Shown here: piece after piece, positions 56,401 through 63,679 of the stretch
Layout: each line of letters begins with the position of its first letter
Position numbering within the stretch: the stretch's first letter is position 1
Assembly: GCF_036881825.1 (NCBI RefSeq)
Contig: NZ_JBAJMW010000001.1
Location: 62,001 to 126,000, forward strand
DNA: 64,000 bases
Origin: Tersicoccus mangrovi
Lineage (GTDB): Bacteria > Actinomycetota > Actinomycetes > Actinomycetales > Micrococcaceae
Direction of reading: 5' to 3'
The notes under the pieces: generated by a model
What the model was told of the DNA's origin: nothing
What the model saw: only the letters and a program-made list of their open reading frames with translations
Databases searched by the model: none
Made by a program: the position numbers and the translations under genes

Positions 56401-57568
56401 CTCCAATGACGACCTCGGTGTGCGGCATGGGCAGCAACCCGTGACGTGCCAATTCCTCTTTGACACCCCGCACCCCGTAGGGCCGAGTAGCCAGCAGCAC
56501 CTTCGTATTCGGGTTCCGACGCCAGATGCCGGCCATGATATTGGCGATATCCACAATCTCGTGGGCATCATCAATGATGACCGTCAGGTCGCGGTCCACC
56601 GGTAGTAGTTCGAGGTCGGCCCCGGTCACATTCACGTTGCCAGGCAAGAGACGAATCTGGGTGCCTGCTGGCCTAGCGTCCGCGACCGCCTTGAGAACTC
56701 TTGTTTTTCCAACGCCACCCGCCCCGACTAAGAATGCGACCGTGGCGTTGGCTTGATAAGCTGCCGCCACCAGTTGGTCAAGTTCGGCCCGCCGCCCGAC
56801 TAAGTTCCAGTCGTGATTAAACACGGCGCCACGGTTGACGCCGAAGTGTTCCTCGGGCGGCAACCAGGGCCCGGGCGCTGAGATGCCAAGAAACGACTCT
56901 CGGTGACCCGGGAAGTAGTTGTCGACGATCCGCACGGCCTGCTCGCGTGGGAGGTTCCGAATGTGACGAGAGATGTCCTCACCGTCCCACAGCTCCCAAT
57001 TGGCGTGTCTTCCGGCCTCTGCCCGCGCGGCCGGGGTAGCGACCAATCGAGATAGAAACAGATAGTTTTGTGGTGCGAAGATCGTGACCTCTTTGATGGC
57101 CCTTCTGACGGCGGACGGCCCGAACTCGCGGTGGCGCTTGCACTGACCTATGGCGAGATTGATTCCGTCCGCAGTGACGAGAATGTCGATGCCATACTGT
57201 TTATGCCCACGGCCGCCGTATCGGCTCGCATGCCCGTCGAGGTGCAATGTGGCCACCACTTCGGTCAGCAGGTCTTCGAACCGTTCCTCCGTCAGCTCAT
57301 CAAGCGGAAGAGCCCGCGTTAACGGACGAACTGGAAGACGGACAGCTAATGCCGGCGACCGATACCCACCGGCGTCGAGAAGCAAATCCAGATCGACCGA
57401 AAGAGTTCGAGCGACGCTATCTAGCATTGAGCGCCGCGGCCTAGACCGACCGTTTTCCCACCCGCTAACCGCCTGCTGACCTACGTCGAGGTGGGCCGCG
57501 AGCGTCGCCTGATCCAGCCCCAGCGCCTCCCGCCGTTCGCGGATCAATAGGCCAAGATCTTCGCTCAT
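53483..57568 (-). CDS. XRE-(PD-D/ExK nuclease)-STAND NTPase protein, candidate antiviral system
   Basis: 1361 residues from ATG 57568 (MSEDLGLL). Order: XRE helix-turn-helix at about 5-65 (ATLAAHLDVGQQAVSGWENG); PD-(D/E)xK, Mrr-like nuclease at about 90-165 with E95/E98, the GID motif (D128) and QCK at 142-144; P-loop NTPase with Walker A GAGGVGKT (282-289) and Walker B VIIDDAHE (330-337), STAND-like 'LLATRPYG'; then about 900 helical residues with repeated hydrophobic patterns, probably a ligand-sensing superhelix. GC falls to about 53% in a sample line (55441-55500) against 73% at 58441-58500. Single gene, with a twin operator upstream. Probably defence by analogy with Avs STAND nucleases; no function is proven. 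Confidence 0.82.
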   Translation of the reverse strand: MSEDLGLLIRERREALGLDQATLAAHLDVGQQAVSGWENGRSRPRRSMLDSVARTLSVDLDLLLDAGGYRSPALAVRLPVRPLTRALPLDELTEERFEDLLTEVVATLHLDGHASRYGGRGHKQYGIDILVTADGINLAIGQCKRHREFGPSAVRRAIKEVTIFAPQNYLFLSRLVATPAARAEAGRHANWELWDGEDISRHIRNLPREQAVRIVDNYFPGHRESFLGISAPGPWLPPEEHFGVNRGAVFNHDWNLVGRRAELDQLVAAAYQANATVAFLVGAGGVGKTRVLKAVADARPAGTQIRLLPGNVNVTGADLELLPVDRDLTVIIDDAHEIVDIANIMAGIWRRNPNTKVLLATRPYGVRGVKEELARHGLLPMPHTEVVIGDLEFDEAFALAREALGEAGAPAVARRLAALTIDSPLVTVVGGVLIRQGHLDPTAVAQDDNVRLQILRGFRDALVKDPLAYDPPTRMAVLDAVAALQPFRTNEEDARTSLSAVVGKPYDELHKHLRSLENAGILRRRGDALRIVPDLLGDVILTDAVFDDRDPLGTGYLARIESIICGNSVEHLFVNVSRVDWQIRNLRDDVPSLADSLWAAFRSRVVAADAFDRRTLAETLAKVAYFQPTRALQLTRWLIDNPTDRLDGEHAAWRSVLPVDYNGVLEVLPAAIQLAALTEETLSEAAGQLWALAQGDIRPTNSHANHPLRVLCELAEFSVDKPIWFNDLIIDSVSTWFADGNQLSPFEVLEPMLATEGDESSFRGHSITFRPFALNPSGIMKVRQRVIDLAFEELDHSDVRRSGAAAKALKSALQLPTGRFGREVSEDELAGWIPGILLTINRLHAKAAAGDLDPAVLVAVRDALFWYDSYGSGPLHEAAQHAIESIPDDVESLLGLMVHDGWGRLVRDRGDNFEAMEAKRLALIAKVTELLQFYSDEDVVDVLVTRLRADREVFGPAEGFPDPVLQSLVDSRPALAHAIVERVRNTSEASDLDSVLPVVLGTFATRDPDGALLDIRSLLVNTSLDRRRSASQAIGWNRGLRELSLGELDLLLELSTDADVVIRRNVVRAAQLLARTQKAEAIRILTRVRFGDSQVLADDYFISFRIDSGISWDDFSETELDLIRRDLVAVNDIGTYSVTKALAERSETAPEWVVGLLKERIELAEAVDSLRSYRAIPYSWDNGLRIRSTSAFLTILSGILSWIAERLDSWRRRTLGADLFSAAAGDYDDRVLGLLARAISGGVESWVGAVAAVLHEAPRTLIWDQTEFVRSALHSAEKVGKDACQQVVEALRSATISGTRTGSLGEPFPETIEQRDRSRAVAMDLPAGSVERKFYVNLAQSAEIDARRETEDDLPTDGRDW

Positions 57569-57576
57569 GCCGAGAG

Positions 57577-57628
57577 CGTACGCATCGTATGCGTGCATAT
57601 CAACGGTCAGACGCATACGATGCGTACG
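57577..57628. promoter_or_regulatory. Twin palindromic operator of the XRE-STAND gene
   Basis: Two 15-bp palindromes, ACGCAT-CGT-ATGCGT at 57580-57594 and ACGCAT-ACG-ATGCGT at 57611-57625, have centres 31 bp apart (about three helical turns). Together with flanking bases they form an 18-bp inverted repeat (57577-57594 with 57611-57628). They sit 12 bp before the start codon. This is the layout expected for two XRE dimers binding the promoter and repressing it, so autoregulation by the protein's own helix-turn-helix is likely. Confidence 0.75.
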
Positions 57629-57651
57629 ACGGCAGACGGCTCCTAGCCGCC

Positions 57652-58737
57652 TCACACGTTGAAGCGGAACTCCACCACGTCGCCGTCGTGCATGACGTAG
57701 TCCTTGCCCTCCATACGGACCTTGCCGCGGGACTTCGCCTCTGCCATCGTCCCGGCGTCCACCAGGTCCTCGAACGACACAATCTCGGCCTTGATGAAGC
57801 CGCGCTGGAAGTCGGTGTGGATGACGCCGGCCGCCTGGGGCGCGGTGTCGCCACGGTTGATGGTCCAGGCGCGTGCCTCCTTCGGCCCCGCCGTCAGGTA
57901 GGTCTGCAGCCCGAGCGTGTGGAAGCCGACGCGGGCGAGCTGGTCGAGGCCCGACTCGGTCTGCCCCTCCATCTCGAGCATCTCGCGCGCCTCCTCCTCG
58001 GAGAGTTCCACCAGCTCGGACTCGAGCTTCGCGTCGAGGAACACGGTGTCGGCCGGCGCCACCAGCTCAGCCAGCTGCTTGCGCCTGGCCTCGTCGGCGA
58101 GCACGTCGGCGTCGGCGTTGAACACGTAGATGAAGGGCTTGGCGGTGAGCAGGCTCAGCTCCCGCAGGTGCTCCATCTCGAGCTTGTCACCCTCGATCGA
58201 CGAGAAGATCGTGTCGCCGCGCTCCAGCACGGCCTGCGCCTTCTGCAGCTCGGCGAGCTCGGCGGCGTCCCGCTTCTTGATCTTCACTTCCTTCTCGACC
58301 CGGGGCAGCGCCTTCTCGATGGTCTGGAGGTCGGCGAGGATCAGCTCGGTGTTGATGGTCTCCATGTCCGAGGCGGCGTCGATCCGGCCGTCGACGTGGA
58401 TGACGTCGGGGTCGTCGAACACGCGCACCACCTGGGCGATCGCCTGCGCCTCGCGGATGTTGGCGAGGAACTGGTTGCCCAGCCCCTCCCCCTCGCTGGC
58501 GCCCTTGACGATGCCGGCGATGTCGACGAAGGACACCGTCGCGGGCATCACGCGCGCGGAGGAGAACAGCTCGGCGAGCTTGTCCAGCCGCGGGTCCGGC
58601 AGGTTCACCACCCCGATGTTCGGCTCGATGGTCGCGAACGGGTAGTTCGCCGCGAGCACCTGGTTGCGGGTCAGGGCGTTGAAGAGGGTGGACTTGCCGA
58701 CGTTGGGCAGACCGACGATACCGATAGTGAGAGCCAC
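57652..58737 (-). CDS. ychF: Ribosome-associated GTPase YchF/OLA1
   Basis: 361 residues, normal for YchF. P-loop GLPNVGKS at about 9-16, then 'DIAGIVKGASEGEGLGNQFLANIREAQAI', and the C-terminal TGS domain ends 'KDYVMHDGDVVEFRFNV'. I took GTG 58737 (VALTIG) as start since the family begins there; longer frames overrun into unrelated sequence. The STAND gene follows on the same strand after 83 bp. Confidence 0.95.
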   Translation of the reverse strand: MALTIGIVGLPNVGKSTLFNALTRNQVLAANYPFATIEPNIGVVNLPDPRLDKLAELFSSARVMPATVSFVDIAGIVKGASEGEGLGNQFLANIREAQAIAQVVRVFDDPDVIHVDGRIDAASDMETINTELILADLQTIEKALPRVEKEVKIKKRDAAELAELQKAQAVLERGDTIFSSIEGDKLEMEHLRELSLLTAKPFIYVFNADADVLADEARRKQLAELVAPADTVFLDAKLESELVELSEEEAREMLEMEGQTESGLDQLARVGFHTLGLQTYLTAGPKEARAWTINRGDTAPQAAGVIHTDFQRGFIKAEIVSFEDLVDAGTMAEAKSRGKVRMEGKDYVMHDGDVVEFRFNV

Positions 58738-58792
58738 GGTCGTCCATTCTACGGGCGCGCGATCACCCTCCGTCGTCGGTCCCGGAAGGTGA

Positions 58793-58809
58793 GGTATCAC
58801 GGCGGTATC
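58793..58809 (+). promoter_or_regulatory. Direct repeat upstream of antitoxin gene
   Basis: GGTATC occurs at 58793-58798 and again at 58804-58809, 11 bp apart, just before the antitoxin start. Ribbon-helix-helix antitoxins often bind such helically spaced repeats to autoregulate their operon. This is inference. Confidence 0.45.
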
Positions 58810-58819
58810 GTTTGGTTGC

Positions 58820-59026
58820 ATGGCCATGACACTCCGGCTCCCCGACAACCTCAACCGGGCTCTCGACGACATTGCCAACGCCGAGCACACTCCCAAGAGT
58901 GCACTCGTGGCAGAGGCAGTCCGTCAGTTCATCGATCGCCGAGCACGCGAGGCCCGGATTGAAGAAGGCTTCGCTTTTGCGTTGACCCACGATCGAGAGG
59001 CCATCGACCGCCTGGCTGATGCGTGA
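58820..59026 (+). CDS. Ribbon-helix-helix (CopG-like) antitoxin
   Basis: 68 residues. 'MTLRLPDNLNRALDDIANAEHTPKSALVAEAVRQFIDRRA' is an RHH DNA-binding fold, followed by an acidic toxin-binding tail. The stop overlaps the Doc start, as in toxin-antitoxin pairs. ATG 58820 or 58826 are both possible. Confidence 0.85.
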   Translation: MAMTLRLPDNLNRALDDIANAEHTPKSALVAEAVRQFIDRRAREARIEEGFAFALTHDREAIDRLADA

Positions 59027-59397
59027 TCATCGGACTCGAGCTCGATGAGGCCTTGCCCCTCATCGAGCGCCTCGGCTTCCACGTGCGCGATGCGGGCCTT
59101 CTCGGCTCCGCCCTCGCACGTCCGGCCACGACAGTGATGGGCGCGCCCGCCTATCCGTCCTTACCTCTGCAAGCCGCGGCCCTACTCGAGTCCGTGGCTC
59201 GAAACCACGCGCTGATCGACGGCAACAAGCGCACCGCGTGGGTGCTGACCGTCGTCTTCCTCCACCTCAACGGCGCCCGACACACTCTCGCCCCGGATGC
59301 CGTTTTCGACCTGGTGGTCGGCGTCGCCTCGGGCGTGATCGACATCCAGGAGTCCTCGAAGATGCTCGCCGACCACCTTCGTCCGCTCGACAGCTGA
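59023..59397 (+). CDS. Fic/Doc family toxin
   Basis: 124 residues. The catalytic motif reads NHALIDGNKRTAW, H62 to R70, matching H-x-F-x-(D/A)-(G/A)-N-K-R except for Leu at the Phe position. Doc toxins phosphorylate EF-Tu and stop translation. GTG start overlaps the antitoxin stop, so translation is coupled. Confidence 0.85.
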   Translation: MIIGLELDEALPLIERLGFHVRDAGLLGSALARPATTVMGAPAYPSLPLQAAALLESVARNHALIDGNKRTAWVLTVVFLHLNGARHTLAPDAVFDLVVGVASGVIDIQESSKMLADHLRPLDS

Positions 59398-59453
59398 CGA
59401 CCCGGGGGACGGACCTGACGAGTTCTGTCGGCGCCCGGTGAGAACGTGGAGGC

Positions 59454-60680
59454 ATGGACGTTCTCGCCGCTCTCCTCCTGGCTCTGCTCACGCTCGTCGT
59501 CGGCCTCGTGGCCGGGGTCGTCGTCGGCCGCCGGCACGCCGGTACCGCTGACGACGGCGGCCCGCGGGTGAACCAGCTGACCGCTGACCTGGCGCGTGCC
59601 CGGGAGGCCTGCCATCAGCTCGAAGCGCGCGCGATGGCGGCCGACGAGCGCAGCCGCGAGCAGCTGGACGTCCTGCAGGCTCTCGCCCCCGTGCAGGCCA
59701 AACTGTCCGCCGTGGAGGAGCACGTGCGCGTCATGGAGCGGCAGCGGGCCGAGCAGTACGGCGGTATCCACGAGGCTCTGCGCGACGCCCGCACCGCCAA
59801 CGGCGAGCTGCAGGTGGCCACCCAGTCGCTCGCGGGCGCTCTGCGCTCCACCTCGGCACGGGGCACCTGGGGTGAGGCGCAGCTGCGTCGCGTCGTCGAG
59901 GCCGCCGGCATGCTGCCGCACGTCGACTTCGGCGAGCAGGTGCACGGCGAGCGGGTCGACGCGGACGGGCAGCGCATCACCCAGCGCCCCGACATGGTCG
60001 TCGCCCTGCCCGGCGGCAAGGAACTGGTGCTCGACGCGAAGGCTCCCCTGTCTTCCTACCTCGAGGCGCAGGAGGCGGAGACCGAGGAGGAGCAGGCGGC
60101 GTGGCTGTCCCGCCACGCGAAGGCCGTGCGCGCCCACGTCGACGCCCTCGGCGCCAAGAAGTACTGGGAGGGACGCAGCGAGAGCCCCGAGCTCGTGCTC
60201 TGCTTCCTGCCCGCGGAGTCGGCACTGTCCGCCGCGTTGACGGCCGACGGCACACTGCTGGACCACGCCGCGTCGCGGCACGTCGCGCTGGTCTCGCCCG
60301 TGTCCCTGCTCGCAGCGCTCAAGGCGGTGTCCTTCTCGTGGCGGCAGGAGTCGCTCACGGACAACGCCCGGGAGCTGTTCGTGCTCGCCCAGCAGCTGTA
60401 CGACCGGCTCGGTTCCACCGGCAAGCACCTGGCGACCATGGGATCCTCACTGCGCCGCACCGTGGAGACCTACAACTCGCTGGTCGGCTCGATGGAGAAC
60501 CGGGTGTTCGTCACTGCCCGGAGGATCGCCGATCTCGATCCGGCTGTCGTCCGCTCGGAGCACCTGACACCAGAGGGCGTGGAGACGACACCGCGCACGC
60601 TGACAGCCGTCGAGTTCCTGTCGCACGACGCGGCCGACGACGACGGCCGCGAGCGGAGGGAACTGGGTCGCACCGGCTGA
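59454..60680 (+). CDS. rmuC: DNA recombination protein RmuC
   Basis: 408 residues. One N-terminal helix (about 1-27), a coiled-coil (30-130), then the RmuC nuclease-like domain ('TSARGTWGEAQLRRVVEAAGML', 'RPDMVVALPGGKELVLDAKAPLSSYLEA', 'SPELVLCFLPAESALSAAL'). It limits inverted-repeat recombination. The sequence seems complete. Confidence 0.93.
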   Translation: MDVLAALLLALLTLVVGLVAGVVVGRRHAGTADDGGPRVNQLTADLARAREACHQLEARAMAADERSREQLDVLQALAPVQAKLSAVEEHVRVMERQRAEQYGGIHEALRDARTANGELQVATQSLAGALRSTSARGTWGEAQLRRVVEAAGMLPHVDFGEQVHGERVDADGQRITQRPDMVVALPGGKELVLDAKAPLSSYLEAQEAETEEEQAAWLSRHAKAVRAHVDALGAKKYWEGRSESPELVLCFLPAESALSAALTADGTLLDHAASRHVALVSPVSLLAALKAVSFSWRQESLTDNARELFVLAQQLYDRLGSTGKHLATMGSSLRRTVETYNSLVGSMENRVFVTARRIADLDPAVVRSEHLTPEGVETTPRTLTAVEFLSHDAADDDGRERRELGRTG

Positions 60681-60701
60681 GGTACTGAGACTGGGAAATC
60701 A

Positions 60702-60719
60702 GCGCCGGTCAGCCGGCGC
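60702..60719. terminator. Hairpin terminator between rmuC and TetR gene
   Basis: GCGCCGG (60702-60708) and CCGGCGC (60713-60719) form a 7-bp stem with a TCAG loop between convergent genes. Confidence 0.5.
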
Positions 60720-60779
60720 AACCGACCGGCCCGCGTGGGCTACTTCATGATGAGCGGCCTTCTGCGAGGAGAGTGTCGC

Positions 60780-61505
60780 CTACTGCGTGAAGAGGAGGTC
60801 CAGCCGGTCCAGCAACGCTTCGAGCGAGCGTTCGAACTCCTCGTCCGAGTGATCCTCGGAGAGAAGCGGTCGCAGTCGGGCGACCAGCGGAAACTCCGAC
60901 AGGTCGAGGTCCTCGTCCTGGTTGGGCAGGTCGGCCCCACCTTCGTCGAGCGGTTCCTCCACCGGCGCGGTCGACTCTCCACGCTGGGCGACCTCCAGCA
61001 GCAACTGGCCGAGCAGGAAACTCGTGAACACCCGGTAGACCTCGACCGCGCGCTCCTCCGTGAAGCCGCGTTCGAGCAAGGCCGCGAGGAACTCCTCGAC
61101 CACCCGCAGGCTCCGCAGCGGCGGACGCAGCCAGTCCGCGGCCGGATGCCGGGTCGCCATCAGCGGGAAGATCGCCGGGTGCTCCAGCGCCACGTCCCGG
61201 ACGGAGTGCGCCATCCACTGCAGGTAGCCGTGCCAGTCCGTCGTCAGCTCGTGGCCCGCCGGCGGCGTGGCCTCCACCCGGTCCACGAGGGCGGCGACAA
61301 TCGCTTCCAGCAGGTCCTCCCGGCCGTTGACGTAGCGGTACAGGGACATGGCCTCGACCCCGAGCCGGGCACCGAGCGAGCGCATCGTCAGTTGGTTGAT
61401 GCTCCGCTCGTCGATGAAAGCGATGGCCTCACGAACCACGAGGTCGCGACTGAGCGGACGTCGAGTGCCGGCCTTCTCGGCCGTGGACTCGCCTTGCTGC
61501 GCCAC
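60780..61505 (-). CDS. TetR/AcrR family regulator
   Basis: 241 residues. Helix-turn-helix at about 25-70 (VVREAIAFIDERSINQLTMRSLGARLGVEAMSLYRYV), then a TetR_C-like ligand domain and an acidic stretch near 190. It lies upstream, in opposite direction, of the membrane helix-repeat gene, with two candidate operators in the gap. Confidence 0.87.
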   Translation of the reverse strand: MAQQGESTAEKAGTRRPLSRDLVVREAIAFIDERSINQLTMRSLGARLGVEAMSLYRYVNGREDLLEAIVAALVDRVEATPPAGHELTTDWHGYLQWMAHSVRDVALEHPAIFPLMATRHPAADWLRPPLRSLRVVEEFLAALLERGFTEERAVEVYRVFTSFLLGQLLLEVAQRGESTAPVEEPLDEGGADLPNQDEDLDLSEFPLVARLRPLLSEDHSDEEFERSLEALLDRLDLLFTQ

Positions 61506-61617
61506 CGGTGATCATCTCCTCGTCCGATCGGGATCCGGCTGTCCTTTTCCTCGACGATAGCCCTCGACCTCGGACGATGCACGGCCTAGACTTTGCTCAG
61601 CTTGCTTTGCATCATTT

Positions 61618-61668
61618 GACTTAGCTTGTAAGCTCGGGTCCATCGGAAGACTGACTTACGTCGTAAGC
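61618..61668. promoter_or_regulatory. Two palindromic sites between TetR and membrane protein genes
   Basis: GACTTACGTCGTAAGC at 61653-61668 contains the perfect palindrome CTTAC-GTC-GTAAG. A related GACTTAGCTTGTAAGC is at 61618-61633, 35 bp apart. Likely TetR operators regulating both divergent genes. Confidence 0.55.
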
Positions 61669-61726
61669 CGGTCTTTCATGGCAGGACCGGTCCCCGACCG
61701 GTGAGACCTCGACCCGAAAGCTGGAC

Positions 61727-62533
61727 ATGACTCAATCCCTGACCAACGGGCTGAGCGCCGCATGGACCACCATCGCGACGTTCGTTCCCGCACTCGTGCT
61801 GTTCCTCGTCATCCTTCTCGTCGGCTGGATCGTCGCGAAGGCGCTCTCCCGCCTGGTTGCGAAGCTCCTGGCGCGCGTGGGCCTGGACCGGGCCATCGAG
61901 CGCGGCGGCATCGGCCGGGCGCTCCAGCGGTCGAAGTTCGACGCGAGCGACATCCTCGCCAAGCTCGTCTACTACGCGATCATGCTGTTCACCCTGCAGC
62001 TGGCGTTCAGCGCCTTCGGCCCGAACCCGATCAGCAACATCCTGACCGCGATCATCGCCTTCCTGCCGGCCGCGTTCGTCGCCATCATCATCGTCATCAT
62101 CACCGCCGCCATCGCCGCGGCCGTCAAGACGCTGATCCAGAACACCCTCGGCGGCCTCTCGTACGGCAAGGCCCTGGCGAACATCGCCGCCGTGTTCATC
62201 ATCGGATTCGGCATCATCGCGGCGCTGAACCAGGTCGGCATCGCCACCACCGTGACCACCCCGGTCCTGATCACGGTGCTCGCCACCCTCGGCGGCGTCA
62301 TCGTCGTCGGTGTCGGCGGCGGTCTGATCAAGCCGATGCAGTCGCGCTGGGACTCGTACCTGAACAAGGTCGAGGACGAGGCGCCGCGCCTGCGTGCCGA
62401 GGCCGATCGCGCCCCGAGTGTCGAGCAGCAGGCGAAGTCCGCAGCTGCGCAGGCCAAGGCCGCGGCCAGCAGTGCCGGCAACCAGAGCGGCAACGGCCGG
62501 GGCGGCGCGAGCCGGGACAACCAGCACCGCTGA
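61727..62533 (+). CDS. Conserved TM-helix (mechanosensitive-channel-like) membrane protein
   Basis: 268 residues with about five hydrophobic helices, including the CmpX/MscS-type TM-helix repeat 'PALVLFLVILLVGWIVAKALSRLVAKLLARVGLDRAIERGG'. No MscS beta domain is present; the end is a Gln/Ala/Ser/Gly-rich tail. It might sense membrane or osmotic stress. It lies before a PRC/DUF2382 gene. Confidence 0.8.
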   Translation: MTQSLTNGLSAAWTTIATFVPALVLFLVILLVGWIVAKALSRLVAKLLARVGLDRAIERGGIGRALQRSKFDASDILAKLVYYAIMLFTLQLAFSAFGPNPISNILTAIIAFLPAAFVAIIIVIITAAIAAAVKTLIQNTLGGLSYGKALANIAAVFIIGFGIIAALNQVGIATTVTTPVLITVLATLGGVIVVGVGGGLIKPMQSRWDSYLNKVEDEAPRLRAEADRAPSVEQQAKSAAAQAKAAASSAGNQSGNGRGGASRDNQHR

Positions 62534-62576
62534 GCGGAGCCCGCACCAGCGGACATCCCACCCCTTGAACCGGCGC

Positions 62577-62601
62577 GGCCGCGGCGACCACCGCCGCGGC
62601 C
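62577..62601 (+). terminator. Hairpin after membrane protein gene
   Basis: GGCCGCGGCG (62577-62586) and CGCCGCGGCC (62592-62601) form a perfect 10-bp stem with a 5-base loop, between the membrane protein gene and the PRC/DUF2382 gene. Confidence 0.6.
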
Positions 62602-62658
62602 CGCCCGGGAACACCGGTTCCCCTTTCCGCAACAACCACCACCAGAAGGAGAAGCTCC

Positions 62659-63543
62659 ATGGCTATCGACAAGAACGCGATCTCCACGCTGTTCGGCGCG
62701 GACGTGCTGACGAGCGACGACCACCGCCTCGGTGACGTCGGTCAGGTCTACCTGGACGACCAGAGCGGCTCGCCCGAATGGGTCACCGTCCGCACCGGCC
62801 TCTTCGGCACCAAGGAGACCTTCGTCCCGATCCGCAACGCCGACCTCGACGACCGCGGTCTCCGCGTGCCGTTCGACAAGCAGCTGGTGACCGACGCCCC
62901 GCGCGTCGAGGCGGATCAGGACCACCTCTCCCCCGAGGAGGAGCAGGAGCTCTACCGCCACTACGGCCTCTCCGACTCCACCGGTGACGCGATCGACGAC
63001 GGCGCCCGCACCGGGCAGACCACCGGGATCGCGACCGGCGGCGTCGACGAGCGCGGCACCGACGAGCGGGCCGCCGGCCTGACCGGCGACCGGGACGCCG
63101 CCGGCACCGTCGGCCACGACACCTCGGGCCCGACGACCGACGAGGCCATGACCCGCTCCGAGGAGCGGCTCCGCGTCGGCACGGAGAACGTCGAGACCGG
63201 GCGCGTCCGCCTGCGCAAGCACGTCGTTACCGAGCAGCAGACCGTCCAGGTTCCGGTCACCCGCGAGGAGGTCACCCTCGAGCGCGAGCCGATCACCGAC
63301 GCCAACCGCGGTGCGGCCGAGGACGGACCGGAACTCTCCGACGAGGAGCACGAGGTCGTCCTGCACGAGGAGCGCCCCGTGATCGAGAAGGAGGTCGTCC
63401 CGGTCGAGCGCGTGCGCGTCGGCAAGGAGACCGTCGAGGAGACCACGACGGTCAGCGACCAGGTGCGCAAGGAAGAGATCGACACGGACACCGACGGCTC
63501 GGTGGACGGCAACATCGACGGCCGGGTCGACGGCAACCGCTGA
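62659..63543 (+). CDS. PRC-barrel and DUF2382 (YsnF/AvaK) protein
   Basis: 294 residues. The N-terminal PRC barrel is at about 5-95 and the C-terminal DUF2382 region at about 165-275 has the EEV/ERE-rich repeats (LRVGTENVETGRVRLRKHV; VTREEVTLEREPI; VIEKEVVPVERVRVG). Stress-associated in many bacteria, biochemical role unknown. A linker of Gly/Asp/Thr joins the domains. AGAAGGAG precedes the ATG. Confidence 0.88.
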   Translation: MAIDKNAISTLFGADVLTSDDHRLGDVGQVYLDDQSGSPEWVTVRTGLFGTKETFVPIRNADLDDRGLRVPFDKQLVTDAPRVEADQDHLSPEEEQELYRHYGLSDSTGDAIDDGARTGQTTGIATGGVDERGTDERAAGLTGDRDAAGTVGHDTSGPTTDEAMTRSEERLRVGTENVETGRVRLRKHVVTEQQTVQVPVTREEVTLEREPITDANRGAAEDGPELSDEEHEVVLHEERPVIEKEVVPVERVRVGKETVEETTTVSDQVRKEEIDTDTDGSVDGNIDGRVDGNR

Positions 63544-63573
63544 CCCACCGGCGATCCCGCCACGCGAGAGCCG

Positions 63574-63611
63574 AGGCGCCCCGCACCGTCGAGAGACGGC
63601 GCGGGGCGCCT
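63574..63611 (+). terminator. Strong terminator after PRC/DUF2382 gene
   Basis: An 11-bp stem (63574-63584 with 63601-63611) encloses an inner CCGTC/GACGG stem and is followed by TTTCTC. Confidence 0.8.
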
Positions 63612-63679
63612 TTCTCGTGTCGCGAGCCCGCGGGGGCGGGCGCCGACACCGGAGGGCGACCGACCACGCAGGAGCAGAA

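Noticed and set aside
53112..57651. Prophage or insertion sequence carrying the STAND gene
   Set aside because: No integrase, transposase, terminal repeats or phage genes are visible; only base composition suggests transfer.
57569..57655. Longer N-terminus for the XRE-STAND protein
   Set aside because: The extra 29 codons would cover the twin palindromes and run to the ychF stop. The XRE domain begins just after ATG 57568.
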